Part shown: piece after piece, positions 47,177 to 55,665 of the stretch | Position numbering within the stretch: the first letter of the stretch is position 1 | Layout: the number at the start of each line of letters is the position of its first letter | Virus record (IMG/VR): IMGVR_UViG_3300046167_000691 | Coordinates: 1 to 62,841 of that record | DNA length: 62,841 nucleotides | DNA from: a virus | Direction: 5' to 3' (one strand) | Program-made: the position numbers and the translations under genes | Notes under the pieces: generated by a model | What the model was told of the DNA's origin: nothing | Seen by the model: only the letters and a program-made list of their open reading frames with translations | Database searches by the model: none

Positions 47177-47615
47177 CTAATATAAGTTTAATCATTAATG
47201 CTACATCTTTTTGGTTTTGAGGTTTGTAAAGTGTTCGTGTCTCGCCGTTGCTTACACACCAGCGTTTGAACAATTTCCACCTAAGCGGAAACTGCTCGTT
47301 AGCTCTTCCTTTGCATTCTATTATATAATCCTTACCAGTAAAGTCAGGAGTATATTTAATGCCTAGTATTTTCTTCTGTCCTCTATCTTTCATATCGCCC
47401 TTGCCATTTGATTGTTTCTCAAAAGATATATTAGGGAAACGAAAACCCTCTAAAGTTTGAAAGATTTCTTCTTCATACTTTTCAAATAACCCAGATTCTT
47501 TAAGGGCTAAATACGTATGCTTTTCAAGACCAGATCGAAAACTGATCCCATCGGCGCTAGCTTTCTTAGCGCGAACTGGACCTTTCTTTTTGCTTCCACG
47601 TTTAAAGCGTTTCAT
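47163..47615 (-). CDS. PD-(D/E)xK-type endonuclease, 150 aa
   Basis: SFRSGLEKHTYLALKESG then KYTPDFTGKDYIIECKGRAN holds the PD..ExK active site (Asp, Glu, Lys) of restriction-like nucleases, of the DUF1064 or endonuclease I kind. Basic N tail KRFKRGSKKKGPVRAKK. Likely roles are recombination junction or packaging-substrate processing. It overlaps the upstream gene by 14 bases. Confidence 0.75.
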   Translation of the reverse strand: MKRFKRGSKKKGPVRAKKASADGISFRSGLEKHTYLALKESGLFEKYEEEIFQTLEGFRFPNISFEKQSNGKGDMKDRGQKKILGIKYTPDFTGKDYIIECKGRANEQFPLRWKLFKRWCVSNGETRTLYKPQNQKDVALMIKLILDGRK

Positions 47616-48456
47616 TCTTTACAAATGATCCGTTAATCATAGAGCCTTTACGTTTGCTAATAACATCATAAGCACTAGCAATACAATCTTCTATATCGTG
47701 TCCTGCTAAATAAGCTAGGTTTGTTAGTACAACAACCATATCACCTATTGCATCGACAATCTCAGGCTCATCTGCTTTAATGATTGCTCTTGCAAGCTCA
47801 CCAGCTTCTTCTTGTAGTTTTATAAATTGTGTTTTGATATCTCCTTCTTCATACAAACCACGCTCTGAAGCCCATTCGCGTATTGCGGGGAATATACATT
47901 TACCACAACTAGTAGAAACGTATTCATAATTAACTTCCATTTCCATAGCTTCTGCTATAGTTGGTGGCATGTCTGATTTAATAGCTTTTGTCATTGCTTT
48001 ATTGTACACATAACATCTATCGTTATTATACATTGACGTCCTAGCGTTTTTCTTGCACCAACCGATTAAATTGTCGTTTACAACAAACTTTTGACCATTT
48101 TTTAATTCAATAGCTCTTCCTCTATTGTCTATAAGATATGCTTCTAACTCTCTTGCATAACAAGGGAATGTTGTTGTCATTTCAGTAACATTGATTTTAA
48201 ATTTGTTCATAGTCTTTGGTTTTTGTTTATTCATTAACTCTTTATAGCTTTGTCTGTCTACAGAATAACCGTAAAATTTTTGGTATTCTATTTCCTTAAC
48301 AGAAGCTGACTCTAGATCTCTAGATACAAAAAGCAATTCAACTTCTTCTGGTTCATAACCTTGTTGTTCAAAGACTCTGTCTCCTAAATCTTTTGTCATA
48401 CCTACTTTTACTTTAGGTATATGATAAACGTAATACATTGGTTTTGTTTTACTCAT
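47602..48456 (-). CDS. GIY-YIG-like / MazG nucleotide pyrophosphohydrolase fusion, 284 aa
   Basis: N-terminal MYYVYHIPKVKVGMTKDLGD resembles GIY-YIG (T5orf172-type) nuclease cores. Residues 90-190 are unassigned and include CYVYNKAMTKAIKSDMPP and a Cys pair (TSCGKC). The C-terminal 90 residues are a MazG domain: QFIKLQEEAGELARAIIK and EIVDAIGDMVVVLTNLAYL with the EExxE and ExxD metal sites. MazG hydrolyses NTPs or ppGpp-like compounds. Combining these in one gene is unusual; whether the first domain is active is not known. Confidence 0.65.
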   Translation of the reverse strand: MSKTKPMYYVYHIPKVKVGMTKDLGDRVFEQQGYEPEEVELLFVSRDLESASVKEIEYQKFYGYSVDRQSYKELMNKQKPKTMNKFKINVTEMTTTFPCYARELEAYLIDNRGRAIELKNGQKFVVNDNLIGWCKKNARTSMYNNDRCYVYNKAMTKAIKSDMPPTIAEAMEMEVNYEYVSTSCGKCIFPAIREWASERGLYEEGDIKTQFIKLQEEAGELARAIIKADEPEIVDAIGDMVVVLTNLAYLAGHDIEDCIASAYDVISKRKGSMINGSFVKNETL

Positions 48457-48467
48457 AGGGTTTTGTT

Positions 48468-49295
48468 TTATTTACCTACACTCAACGGAGCTGATATGGC
48501 AGGTAAAGGGTTATAATTTTTTATTCTTATTTCATTTAATTCAGGTATATGTAATATAAATTTTGAATCTATAAATATACCATAGTCTAATTCTAATTCT
48601 GCGCATTTAGGATTGTTATGTCTGTATAAAAATTCATTAGCTTGATCTATATGATTATTATATAGATGACAATCTCCTAACTGTCCTATTAGTCTACCTG
48701 GCTTTAGCCCTGCTCCTTTGGCCAACATTTCTAATAATATTCCATACATTGCAATATCATAAGGCAATCCTAAAAATACATCTGCAGATCTTTGTTGCCA
48801 CATTAAATCTAGCTTACCATCATTAATGTATACTTGAAATGCATAATGGCATGGGGGCAAAGCCATTTCTGGCATGTCAATCGGATTCCATGCGCTAACT
48901 AATAATCTTCTTGACTTAGGGTTATAGTCTATATCATGCACTAACTTATAAAACTGATCAAGTCCTCCAAAATCTCGCCATTGTTTTCCATATACGGGAC
49001 CTAATGTTTCATCTGTTCTGCTAGATCTTTCATAGTCTGGTCTCCAGTACTTAACTCCATTATCTTCAAGATATTTTAAGTCTGTCCTACCGTTAAGAAT
49101 CCATAATAATTCAGTTCTTGCTGCGTTGAAGCTAATACGCTTTGCATTAATGATAGGGAACCCAAGAGACATGTCGTGTTCAATAGTCCTTCCGAAGACT
49201 GATCTAGTTCCAGTTCCTGTACGATCTGCTTTAGCTTTTCCTCCATGCAATATAGCTGATAGTAACGCTCTGTATTCATCTTGTATATTAGTCAT
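48468..49295 (-). CDS. thyA: thymidylate synthase (ThyA type), 275 aa
   Basis: Converts dUMP to dTMP using methylene-tetrahydrofolate. Seen: substrate Arg loop ADRTGTGTRSVFG, catalytic LPPCHY (C149), QQRSADVFLGLPYDIA, and the late NHIDQ region. Length is close to E. coli ThyA (264). The C-terminal end differs from the usual PVAV. With the reductase it builds a dNTP supply module. Confidence 0.95.
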   Translation of the reverse strand: MTNIQDEYRALLSAILHGGKAKADRTGTGTRSVFGRTIEHDMSLGFPIINAKRISFNAARTELLWILNGRTDLKYLEDNGVKYWRPDYERSSRTDETLGPVYGKQWRDFGGLDQFYKLVHDIDYNPKSRRLLVSAWNPIDMPEMALPPCHYAFQVYINDGKLDLMWQQRSADVFLGLPYDIAMYGILLEMLAKGAGLKPGRLIGQLGDCHLYNNHIDQANEFLYRHNNPKCAELELDYGIFIDSKFILHIPELNEIRIKNYNPLPAISAPLSVGK

Positions 49296-49500
49296 TTGTC
49301 AATACTGATTTAATTTTTTCAACGTAATTAGCTGCATCTAATAGCTCCTCTTGCAAATGTTGTAACCAAGTTAATAAACTTGAGTTATCGCCATCTAATG
49401 TGACATTATACTTCTTAAAGCCAACATCTGATCTGCTAACTAATTGGTTAACTACCTTCTCAATTATTGGATCTCTAAATTCTATTTCTTTTTTTGTCAT
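49288..49500 (-). CDS. small acidic helical protein, 70 aa
   Basis: Overlaps the thymidylate synthase start by 8 bases. LLTWLQHLQEELLDAANYVE looks like the core helix of a MazG-like or dNTP-related fold, but only one half is present. Function unknown. Confidence 0.55.
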   Translation of the reverse strand: MTKKEIEFRDPIIEKVVNQLVSRSDVGFKKYNVTLDGDNSSLLTWLQHLQEELLDAANYVEKIKSVLTND

Positions 49501-49751
49501 TTGTTATATTTTTTATAGTAATAGTTATAAAATTCATACATCTTCTGCCATATCTTATTTCTAGAATATTCTTCTGGCGATTGGTTTATGTTCTTGTTAA
49601 TCTCGATTATTAGCCACCACTTTGTAGGCGTTCCTCTAATAGTAGGCTTAGGATAAATTCTTATACCGTTCTTATTACACCACATACGTGCAGCCTCATC
49701 GTATTCATCTGAGTTATAATAACCCATCATTGATGCTTTTTTTCTAGGCAT
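49497..49751 (-). CDS. hypothetical protein, 84 aa
   Basis: Tyr- and Lys-rich (IEINKNINQSPEEYSRNKIW, then YNYYYKKYNK). It overlaps the next gene by 4 bases and starts right after the primase-helicase stop. No family recognised. Confidence 0.55.
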   Translation of the reverse strand: MPRKKASMMGYYNSDEYDEAARMWCNKNGIRIYPKPTIRGTPTKWWLIIEINKNINQSPEEYSRNKIWQKMYEFYNYYYKKYNK

Positions 49752-51461
49752 CTATTCCCAAGGCATATTCTGATCCTCAGCTGGTGTATGAGGAATATAA
49801 CACCCACTGTTTCTTTCCCAAGTAAAATGACACTCAGCTCCATTGGTTCCTAAGTTTTGAAACTTACATTTAAGTACTTTAACTTTAACTGTATTTGCTT
49901 CATAGTTTCTGTGAACTAATAAACCATGATAGCTTGCATCATACCACTCACCTCCGCCTTTAATAGAATACATAGTAGGTTCTTCTATATCACCAGTTTT
50001 TTGATTCTTATACATCTTAGTTGGGTGAGCAACAACAAATACTAGCACATCGTACTTCTTAGCAAAGACTTCTATCTTCGTTAAGTAATCCATAGTATAT
50101 CTATTAACGTCATCAGATTCAGCGTTAATATCTCTTACTTTGTTAAACGGATCAATAACTAGGCATTTAATACCTTTTCTTTTCACCAGCTCGGCTCCTT
50201 TCTTCAAGACAGCTTCAAGTGAATAGCGCTCCATATCAATATGATAGTAATTGTCATTACAGTGATCTGCAATTTGATTCCATTTGTTTCCTCCAATATC
50301 TTCTTTAGCCGGCATGCCTTGCCAGTGCTTACGCATTAATTTATGTGCGTGGAGAAACGTTGGTACATTTTCAGGCGAAGCATAAGCCGTTTTCCAACCA
50401 TACTTCTGGTTATAGCCGACAACCATTTGATCGACAAAATCAGATTTACCGGAACTAGGTATACCAGTGACAGTAATGAACTGACCAGTGTAAGTCGAAA
50501 AAATATCGTCAAAGTTATCAAGGCCGATCTGATATCCCGGAGTGAAACCATTGCGAACAAAGTCCGTAACCTCATCTTCAATATCCCGGAACGTTGTAAC
50601 GTTCTCCATTGGTACAGGTTTTGCGCCTGTAATACGCTTTGATAATTCTTCTTTTCCATATTTTTGTAAATATTCGTTTGCATCTTTACAATCGTCAAAT
50701 GTTGTTATATAACATACTTCAGATCCTAAACGCCTAATCATTTCATTTTGTAATGCTAAACCAGCATCGTCGGTATCTACTGCTAAGATTATCTTTTCTT
50801 TATCATCAAAGTAATCAATACAGTTGTCTAAATAATCTAAGTTGTTTTGGCCTAGTGTTGCGCCGTTAGGCACAGAGATTACGTTAGTTACACCTGCTTC
50901 ATGCAGTGCTAAAGCATCCATTTCACCTTCAACGATTACACAATAGCTATATCCAACTATCGAATCAATGTTATAAAATACTTTCTCCGCCCCTTTAACT
51001 AACTTAAAGTTCTTACGACCATCTCTATATTTAATGTTCGTTAGTTTGCCGCCCATGAAGTAATTGAAATGTATAGCATTTTCTTCCTTCTGAGTCTGCG
51101 GCATCCATTCCTTGCCCTCTGTAACTTTCATATCTACAAGCGTAGACTTTGATATCCCTCTACCTTTAAACCATTCTACAACAGCATCTGATACTGTGTA
51201 TTGTGAATCTTCCTTAAAAGGCTTAGGCATTTCATATACTTTTTCAGCCTTACCTTTCCTTTTATATGTATGTAATTGAAATGGCGTATTACAGTTATGA
51301 CACGTACCAATACCTCTGTCCCAATCATAAGAAGCACACTTTGCTTTTTGATTCTTAGGTTTGCGGTCATGAGAACACAAAGGACATATACCCTGAGTCT
51401 TCTCGTCTAGCTTGTGTTGATTGTATACGTCAATCTGAAAGCCGTTTATTTCGGTGATCAT
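49752..51461 (-). CDS. bifunctional primase-helicase (T7 gp4 type), 569 aa
   Basis: Unwinds DNA and primes lagging-strand synthesis. Domains in order: zinc binding with C26, C29, C54 and C57 (ICPLC ... TCHNC); Toprim with VIVEGEMDALAL (E178, E180) and DTDDAG; RecA/DnaB-like helicase with Walker A GIPSSGKS (residues 333-340), LVIDPFNKVRD as Walker B region, and FVVAHPTK. No DNA polymerase was found next to it, so host polymerase is probably used. A terminator lies just upstream at 51484..51520. Confidence 0.9.
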   Translation of the reverse strand: MITEINGFQIDVYNQHKLDEKTQGICPLCSHDRKPKNQKAKCASYDWDRGIGTCHNCNTPFQLHTYKRKGKAEKVYEMPKPFKEDSQYTVSDAVVEWFKGRGISKSTLVDMKVTEGKEWMPQTQKEENAIHFNYFMGGKLTNIKYRDGRKNFKLVKGAEKVFYNIDSIVGYSYCVIVEGEMDALALHEAGVTNVISVPNGATLGQNNLDYLDNCIDYFDDKEKIILAVDTDDAGLALQNEMIRRLGSEVCYITTFDDCKDANEYLQKYGKEELSKRITGAKPVPMENVTTFRDIEDEVTDFVRNGFTPGYQIGLDNFDDIFSTYTGQFITVTGIPSSGKSDFVDQMVVGYNQKYGWKTAYASPENVPTFLHAHKLMRKHWQGMPAKEDIGGNKWNQIADHCNDNYYHIDMERYSLEAVLKKGAELVKRKGIKCLVIDPFNKVRDINAESDDVNRYTMDYLTKIEVFAKKYDVLVFVVAHPTKMYKNQKTGDIEEPTMYSIKGGGEWYDASYHGLLVHRNYEANTVKVKVLKCKFQNLGTNGAECHFTWERNSGCYIPHTPAEDQNMPWE

Positions 51462-51483
51462 ATATTATTTAATTATTTGAGTT

Positions 51484-51520
51484 AAAAAAAGGAGAGTACA
51501 CATTTCTATATACTCTCCGA
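51484..51520 (-). terminator. minus-strand Rho-independent terminator
   Basis: Minus strand GGAGAGTA, loop, TACTCTCC then TTTTTTT. It sits between the SSB cluster and the primase-helicase, so the latter would be transcribed by read-through or its own promoter. Confidence 0.8.
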
Positions 51521-51534
51521 TAAATTTAATTAGA

Positions 51535-51630
51535 TTAGTTATAATCTTCTAGACACTCTGAACAAATGCCACAGTAATTGTGATCACAATTAGTCATCAC
51601 TTCGTTGCACATTTCACAGGTGTTAGTCAT
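51535..51630 (-). CDS. Cys-rich zinc-ribbon-like mini-protein, 31 aa
   Basis: Translation MTNTCEMCNEVMTNCDHNYC then GICSECLEDYN: seven Cys and one His, CxxC patterns as in zinc ribbons. The start overlaps the SSB stop (TAATG). It may bind zinc; function unknown. Confidence 0.65.
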   Translation of the reverse strand: MTNTCEMCNEVMTNCDHNYCGICSECLEDYN

Positions 51631-51944
51631 TAGAATGGTAGATCATCATCTACCGCTGCTGGTGCAGCTTGTGGTGGTGGTGCTGCTCCGCCTTCACGAG
51701 GCGCTGTTTCAACATTTGTACCATTAGTCCACACCACTTTTACATTTCCTAAGTAAGTCTTGTCAGCTTTTGCTTCTCTTTCTTCCTTAGATTGTTCTAC
51801 AATGATTGGCCCATTGTCGCCATAATTACCAAGCTCATCGTTTATTGTGATTGTGATTGGTAAATAACTTCCTTTTTTACCCTTATAGATCTTATCTTTA
51901 GGTATTGCCGCTAAGTTTAAATTAGCTTTTAAAATTGATGCCAT
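51630..51944 (-). CDS. ssb: single-stranded DNA-binding protein, 104 aa
   Basis: Short OB-fold-type protein with beta strands (LPITITINDELG, LGNVKVVWTNGTN) and the acidic SSB tail DDDLPF at the C end, which binds replication partners. It is smaller than bacterial SSB. It lies in the recombination/replication cluster between the ERF/exonuclease pair and the helicase. Confidence 0.8.
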   Translation of the reverse strand: MASILKANLNLAAIPKDKIYKGKKGSYLPITITINDELGNYGDNGPIIVEQSKEEREAKADKTYLGNVKVVWTNGTNVETAPREGGAAPPPQAAPAAVDDDLPF

Positions 51945-51947
51945 AAA

Positions 51948-52109
51948 TTAATAAGTTTGTAATTGGTTAAACATTCGTGTTAATTGTTCTTTTGTCGCGC
52001 CTGTGGTTCGTCGAATGTTATCGACCGCTTTGACGTGGTTCTGGTTGTTGTAAAAGTTACTGGCTTTTGTTTTCATTCCAGTAACTGTACAGGTTCTTTT
52101 GTTTGTCAT
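51948..52109 (-). CDS. small basic protein, 53 aa
   Basis: Translation MTNKRTCTVTGMKTKASNFY then a basic Gln/Arg helix. Start at 52109 is favoured: the in-frame ATG at 52130 lies just after the -10 box of early-class promoter g and would be at or before the transcript start. Function unknown. Confidence 0.6.
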   Translation of the reverse strand: MTNKRTCTVTGMKTKASNFYNNQNHVKAVDNIRRTTGATKEQLTRMFNQLQTY

Positions 52110-52134
52110 AAAAAAATTAATTAGATTCATATAT

Positions 52135-52157
52135 ATTATATTCTGGTAGTCGTTTTT
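52135..52157 (-). promoter_or_regulatory. early-class phage promoter, site g
   Basis: Minus strand AAAAACGAC, 8 bases, TATAAT. TATAAC precedes it in the -35 position. It drives the SSB cluster. Confidence 0.65.
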
Positions 52158-52158
52158 G

Positions 52159-52908
52159 TTATAATGTGCCAGATTTCACATAATCCTTTAAATCAAATAG
52201 TGGATCTTCTATTAAGGTTTCATACGCTATCATCGCTTGCGCAACTTTAGCTTTGCCTCGTTCATAAAATTCTTCAGAGCAATCATATATACCTATTTGA
52301 TGTGTCTTCTTACATATAACTAGAAAAACTAAATCGTAATCAAATATTTCTTTATAAATGTACGCTTGTGAGTCATAGTTATATATGTTTGCACTCTTCT
52401 TGAACTTATTAATATCACCAGTTGTCTTAATATCTACAAGTAAACCTTGATCTTTATTAATACAATCAGCTTTGCCCTTCCACCAAGTACCATTTATTTT
52501 TTTGATACCTGGTTCTTCGTTAATTGTGTTACCTCTTAAAAGTGATATGCAAACATCGTTGTTTAAGATTTTAGCAATCATTTCTTCGCATCTGTCTACT
52601 TCTTTTTTAAGTAATAACATTTCTTTACCCGACTTTGCAATAGCTTCCTTATAGATCTTTGTTGTTCTTGTTGTTGCGTCTACATAAGGATAGTTAGCTT
52701 TAAGCTTTTCAGGTTCGAGTATTGCTGTGTGGAGATACCCACCGATAAGAAAGTTAATATTCGTACCGGTCGGTTTTCCAAATTGCTCAGGATCGTTTAG
52801 TAACTTATATATGTCACTATTGGATCTATATTGTCTTCCCACTCCATTATAATACTCTTCATCATTGCGTAGTAATTCAACTATTTTTTTTTGTTCTGCT
52901 TTAGTCAT
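52159..52908 (-). CDS. RecE-like PD-(D/E)xK exonuclease, 249 aa
   Basis: Contains INFLIGGYLHTAILEPEK, KGKADCINKDQGLLVDIKTT with the D..D-x-K active site and YDSQAYIYKE of the recB/RecE-type fold (DUF3799-like). It would resect double-strand ends for the ERF annealase encoded right after its start. Shares stop and start spacing with ERF (52908). Confidence 0.8.
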   Translation of the reverse strand: MTKAEQKKIVELLRNDEEYYNGVGRQYRSNSDIYKLLNDPEQFGKPTGTNINFLIGGYLHTAILEPEKLKANYPYVDATTRTTKIYKEAIAKSGKEMLLLKKEVDRCEEMIAKILNNDVCISLLRGNTINEEPGIKKINGTWWKGKADCINKDQGLLVDIKTTGDINKFKKSANIYNYDSQAYIYKEIFDYDLVFLVICKKTHQIGIYDCSEEFYERGKAKVAQAMIAYETLIEDPLFDLKDYVKSGTL

Positions 52909-53480
52909 TAAAGTGTTTCAGTTTTTACTGGCTTTACTGCTTCTAAGTCTTTCTTAATTGCAGCAGTCATATCATACTTACTTGCTATTGCGCTTACATC
53001 TCCTCCTGCTTCTACAAATTTCAATGCCTTCTTATATAAAGCTGAGGTCTTACTTGTTATCTGTTCTTTCGCTTTTTTGCCTGAGTGATCGTTAGAGGCA
53101 TCCGCATCTGCAGTGTCATCAATTAGGAATAAATTACCTAAAGCATATTTCTTTGCATAACTGGAAGCTGCCCCGTATTTTTGAGGCATACTCATACCTT
53201 TACTCAATAGGTCGACACCAACGATTGCCATAGCTTGTATAGCATTGTCACTTTCTCCGTCAATAATTTTTGCAGTTGATTGCATGACCGGAGGATCAAT
53301 ACTAACCATCTTTTCAGATACAGTTACCGTCACATTATGTTTAACACAAAACGGTTTTACGGCTTCCAGTATATCTTCTGCTGCTCGATAATAATATTTA
53401 CCAAAGCCATTGTATCTGGATTTTTTAGCTTTCATGTCTGCCTGAATAGTTGCTAATTTAGTTGTTAAATTTGATTTCAT
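52908..53480 (-). CDS. erf: ERF-family single-strand annealing protein, 190 aa
   Basis: Anneals complementary single strands in phage recombination and genome circularisation. Family signature GMSMPQKYGAASSYAKKYAL followed by DDTADADASN; N-terminal QADMKAKKSRYNGFGKYYYR. Preceded by late-class promoter 4. With the exonuclease it forms a two-part recombinase, useful for a phage with redundant ends. Confidence 0.85.
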   Translation of the reverse strand: MKSNLTTKLATIQADMKAKKSRYNGFGKYYYRAAEDILEAVKPFCVKHNVTVTVSEKMVSIDPPVMQSTAKIIDGESDNAIQAMAIVGVDLLSKGMSMPQKYGAASSYAKKYALGNLFLIDDTADADASNDHSGKKAKEQITSKTSALYKKALKFVEAGGDVSAIASKYDMTAAIKKDLEAVKPVKTETL

Positions 53481-53515
53481 TTATATAAGGTTTTTATTTG
53501 CGAACTTTCTATATA

Positions 53516-53545
53516 TATATAATTACACGTTTTTAAAGAAAGCTA
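53516..53545 (-). promoter_or_regulatory. late-class phage promoter, site 4
   Basis: Minus strand TAGCTTT, 17-base spacer ending ACGTGTAAT, then TATATA, 35 bases before the ERF start. The only late-class site seen on the minus strand. Confidence 0.65.
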
Positions 53546-53566
53546 CAGGTTATTTTTAATTATAAC

Positions 53567-54331
53567 TTACAGTAAATCAGGTAGTTGTAAGTCGTTTGTT
53601 TTTTCTACTAATTTTCTTAAAGCTTCTCGTTTAATTTCAGAAATTCTAGCACCCTTCATTTTGTAAGAACCTTCTATTCCAAATATCTCACAAATTTCAA
53701 CTGCATTGTGTTTGTCGCAATCAAGCCCAAACGATAATCTTATAACATCACTCTCACGTTCGGTTAAATGTTTTTTTAATAAAGCTAAAAGATAGTTATT
53801 AATAAGATCTAAATTATAATGTTGTGAAGTATCTGATATTTCTATTTGAGTATCTTCGCCTTCATTATTAGATATTTTAAAATCACCCATATACATTGAC
53901 TTAGATTTATTCAGTAAAGTGTTAACTATTGGATCGCTAGACTTGTTTCTAATTTCATTTATTTTCCACTCTGGTATTTTAATATCTCCCATATTTGCAT
54001 TAATATATCTACGTATAGTTCCTTTTATTCTTTTAGATAAAAAGGATTTTAAAGTTTGCTCAATATTAGCGGATTCATTTAATATTACCCAGTCTATTTT
54101 ATCTATAGCCATTATTAAACCAACATTACCGGCTTGTATTAGATCATTTATGCTTAATATGCCTATAGCTTGATGAGAGGTTGCAAATTTACGAGCTAAG
54201 TTTTCTACGAGAGGCATAAACTTTATAATCAGTTCGTCTCTGCTATACTCGTCCCAAAATAAACCTTCTGGCATTGATAATTTTAAATCTTCTTTATACC
54301 TAATGTAATTTTGTACATTGTATTTTTTCAT
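53567..54331 (-). CDS. phage sigma-70-like transcription factor, 254 aa
   Basis: Region 2: LVENLARKFATSHQAIGILS, then INDLIQAGNVGLIMAIDKID and FLSKRIKGTIRRYINANMGD for core binding and -10 melting. Region 4: LTERESDVIRLSFGLDCDKH, then VEICEIFGIEGS and ISEIKREALRKLV helix-turn-helix. Region 1 is missing, as in many phage sigma factors. It could direct host RNA polymerase to the late-class sites; the genome has no polymerase of its own. Confidence 0.85.
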   Translation of the reverse strand: MKKYNVQNYIRYKEDLKLSMPEGLFWDEYSRDELIIKFMPLVENLARKFATSHQAIGILSINDLIQAGNVGLIMAIDKIDWVILNESANIEQTLKSFLSKRIKGTIRRYINANMGDIKIPEWKINEIRNKSSDPIVNTLLNKSKSMYMGDFKISNNEGEDTQIEISDTSQHYNLDLINNYLLALLKKHLTERESDVIRLSFGLDCDKHNAVEICEIFGIEGSYKMKGARISEIKREALRKLVEKTNDLQLPDLL

Positions 54332-54454
54332 TTATTGTATTATTATGGATAGCAGTACCATCCCTGTTAGTGTAAATAACATGATCCATTGCCATGCTAT
54401 TATGTTTTTTTCGGTAGGATTTTTTTTACTCCACCACTTTTTTATTCTCTTCAT
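54332..54454 (-). CDS. single-pass membrane peptide, 40 aa
   Basis: Translation MKRIKKWWSKKNPTEKNIIA then WQWIMLFTLTGMVLLSIIIQ, a basic start and a C-terminal membrane helix. It starts inside the previous 40-residue gene and stops right before the sigma gene. Unknown role. Confidence 0.55.
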   Translation of the reverse strand: MKRIKKWWSKKNPTEKNIIAWQWIMLFTLTGMVLLSIIIQ

Positions 54455-54548
54455 CTGTTTCAGTTTTACATAAACAATATCCTTTGTCCAGCGTGCAATC
54501 GCATAGCCTCCATTGCATATTCTTATTTATTATATTTTCTTGTTTCAT
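54426..54548 (-). CDS. Cys-containing mini-protein, 40 aa
   Basis: Translation MKQENIINKNMQWRLCDCTL then DKGYCLCKTETDEENKKVVE with a CDC and CLC pair, perhaps metal binding. Overlaps the next gene by 29 bases. No known family. Confidence 0.5.
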   Translation of the reverse strand: MKQENIINKNMQWRLCDCTLDKGYCLCKTETDEENKKVVE

Positions 54549-54590
54549 ACGGTTAAACGTTAAAGTTTCGATGTATTTTATAATTTTACG

Positions 54591-54621
54591 TAGTTTTGTC
54601 GTAAAAATACGTGATTATATA
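54591..54621 (+). promoter_or_regulatory. late-class phage promoter, site 5 (plus strand)
   Basis: TAGTTTT, 18-base spacer ending ATACGTGAT, then TATATA, pointing away from the sigma gene into a minus-strand gene region. Downstream 54622..54703 has no gene. It could produce an antisense transcript over the 85-residue gene; the spacer is 1 base longer than in the other sites. Confidence 0.4.
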
Positions 54622-54703
54622 TGTATAAACAAATTTTTATTGTAGTTTAATTTTATTTTTTATCAAAAAATATATTCTACTAGTTTTTGCTTACACATTT
54701 ATG

Positions 54704-54961
54704 TTACGGGTTAGTATTATCTCTAGCGATCTTACGTAAATCATTAAGTTGCTTAAACGCCGATGCAGCCTTAGTAAACTCCTCATTAACCTCATAATAT
54801 TGTATTAATAGCTCTAATTCTTTAATTTGCTGTTCATCAGTTACCATAATATCAAGCCATTCACTTGGGTCTCCTTGCATAACTCTAGCGTCTTCTTCTA
54901 GCTTTTCAAATATTAATTCTACTATTTTAGTAGATAAATCTTCAATTTGTTTTTTAGTCAT
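54704..54961 (-). CDS. hypothetical acidic helical protein, 85 aa
   Basis: Acidic coiled-coil-like (IEDLSTKIVELIFEKLEEDA, QQIKELELLIQYYEVNEEF). Overlaps the 3D-domain gene by 8 bases. No family recognised. Confidence 0.55.
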   Translation of the reverse strand: MTKKQIEDLSTKIVELIFEKLEEDARVMQGDPSEWLDIMVTDEQQIKELELLIQYYEVNEEFTKAASAFKQLNDLRKIARDNTNP

Positions 54962-55301
54962 TTCTATTTTTATTTAGTGATATTTTAACATTTCTCCACT
55001 TGCCTAAGACTATCTCATTATCTACAAGAAAGTCTATAGCAAATACAAATCTTTTATTCATTCGGTCTTCTACAGTCCAGATTCCATTCATCTTACCTGC
55101 ATTTTCAACACACACCTCAGCGCCAAAAGTAAAGCCAAAGGCTTCAAGATCACGTGATACAGCCAGCCACCGGTGTTTACCTGGGTTATCAGCATCGATC
55201 TTTTTGTTTGACGCCGTAATAAGTGGCGTTGAATCTGTTTGATTAGGTACGGCATTGTAAACCGTAGCGTGTACGAGTATGTATAGCAACAGCGTTTTCA
55301 T
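54954..55301 (-). CDS. secreted 3D-domain (double-psi barrel) protein, 115 aa
   Basis: N-terminal hydrophobic segment MKTLLLYILVHATVYNAVPN could be an export signal. STPLITASNKKIDAD, RWLAVSRDLEAFGFTFGAEV and WTVEDRMNKRFVFAIDFLVD match the 3D domain of murein-acting proteins (three conserved Asp). Such proteins recur in Bacteroidetes phages. Activity on host peptidoglycan is likely but not shown. Confidence 0.65.
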   Translation of the reverse strand: MKTLLLYILVHATVYNAVPNQTDSTPLITASNKKIDADNPGKHRWLAVSRDLEAFGFTFGAEVCVENAGKMNGIWTVEDRMNKRFVFAIDFLVDNEIVLGKWRNVKISLNKNRND

Positions 55302-55588
55302 CGATCTAGTTGATATATTAGATTATTAATTACTGGTCTAGAAACCCATCCGGCAACAGTATCTTCACCACAGTTAATAAATTTGTGAGTAACAAATTCA
55401 CCCAGTGTATTTAATATTGCTACTTCAAAATGACTATAGCTTTCAGGTTCTAAGCCATTCTCATGAGGCGTAGAGTATAAACCATGACCTGCTTGTATAC
55501 TTAGGGTTAATTTAGCTTTTGTGTTTAGCTTAGCTCCAATACCGCCATGTAATTGCGGCACAAATTTTAAATCATTTACAGTTATCAT
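55298..55588 (-). CDS. hypothetical protein, 96 aa
   Basis: Start at 55588 (MITVNDLKFVPQLHGGIGAK) chosen over the ATG at 55711, which is inside the GP88 gene. Beta-rich, TLSIQAGHGLYSTPHENG segment. Stop overlaps the 3D-domain start (ATGA). No family recognised. Confidence 0.6.
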   Translation of the reverse strand: MITVNDLKFVPQLHGGIGAKLNTKAKLTLSIQAGHGLYSTPHENGLEPESYSHFEVAILNTLGEFVTHKFINCGEDTVAGWVSRPVINNLIYQLDR

Positions 55589-55665
55589 ATCATTAATAGT
55601 ATTAAGGTTATTAGTATTATTATGTTTAAAATTGAATATCCGGTCATTAATTAAATCTTTTATAA

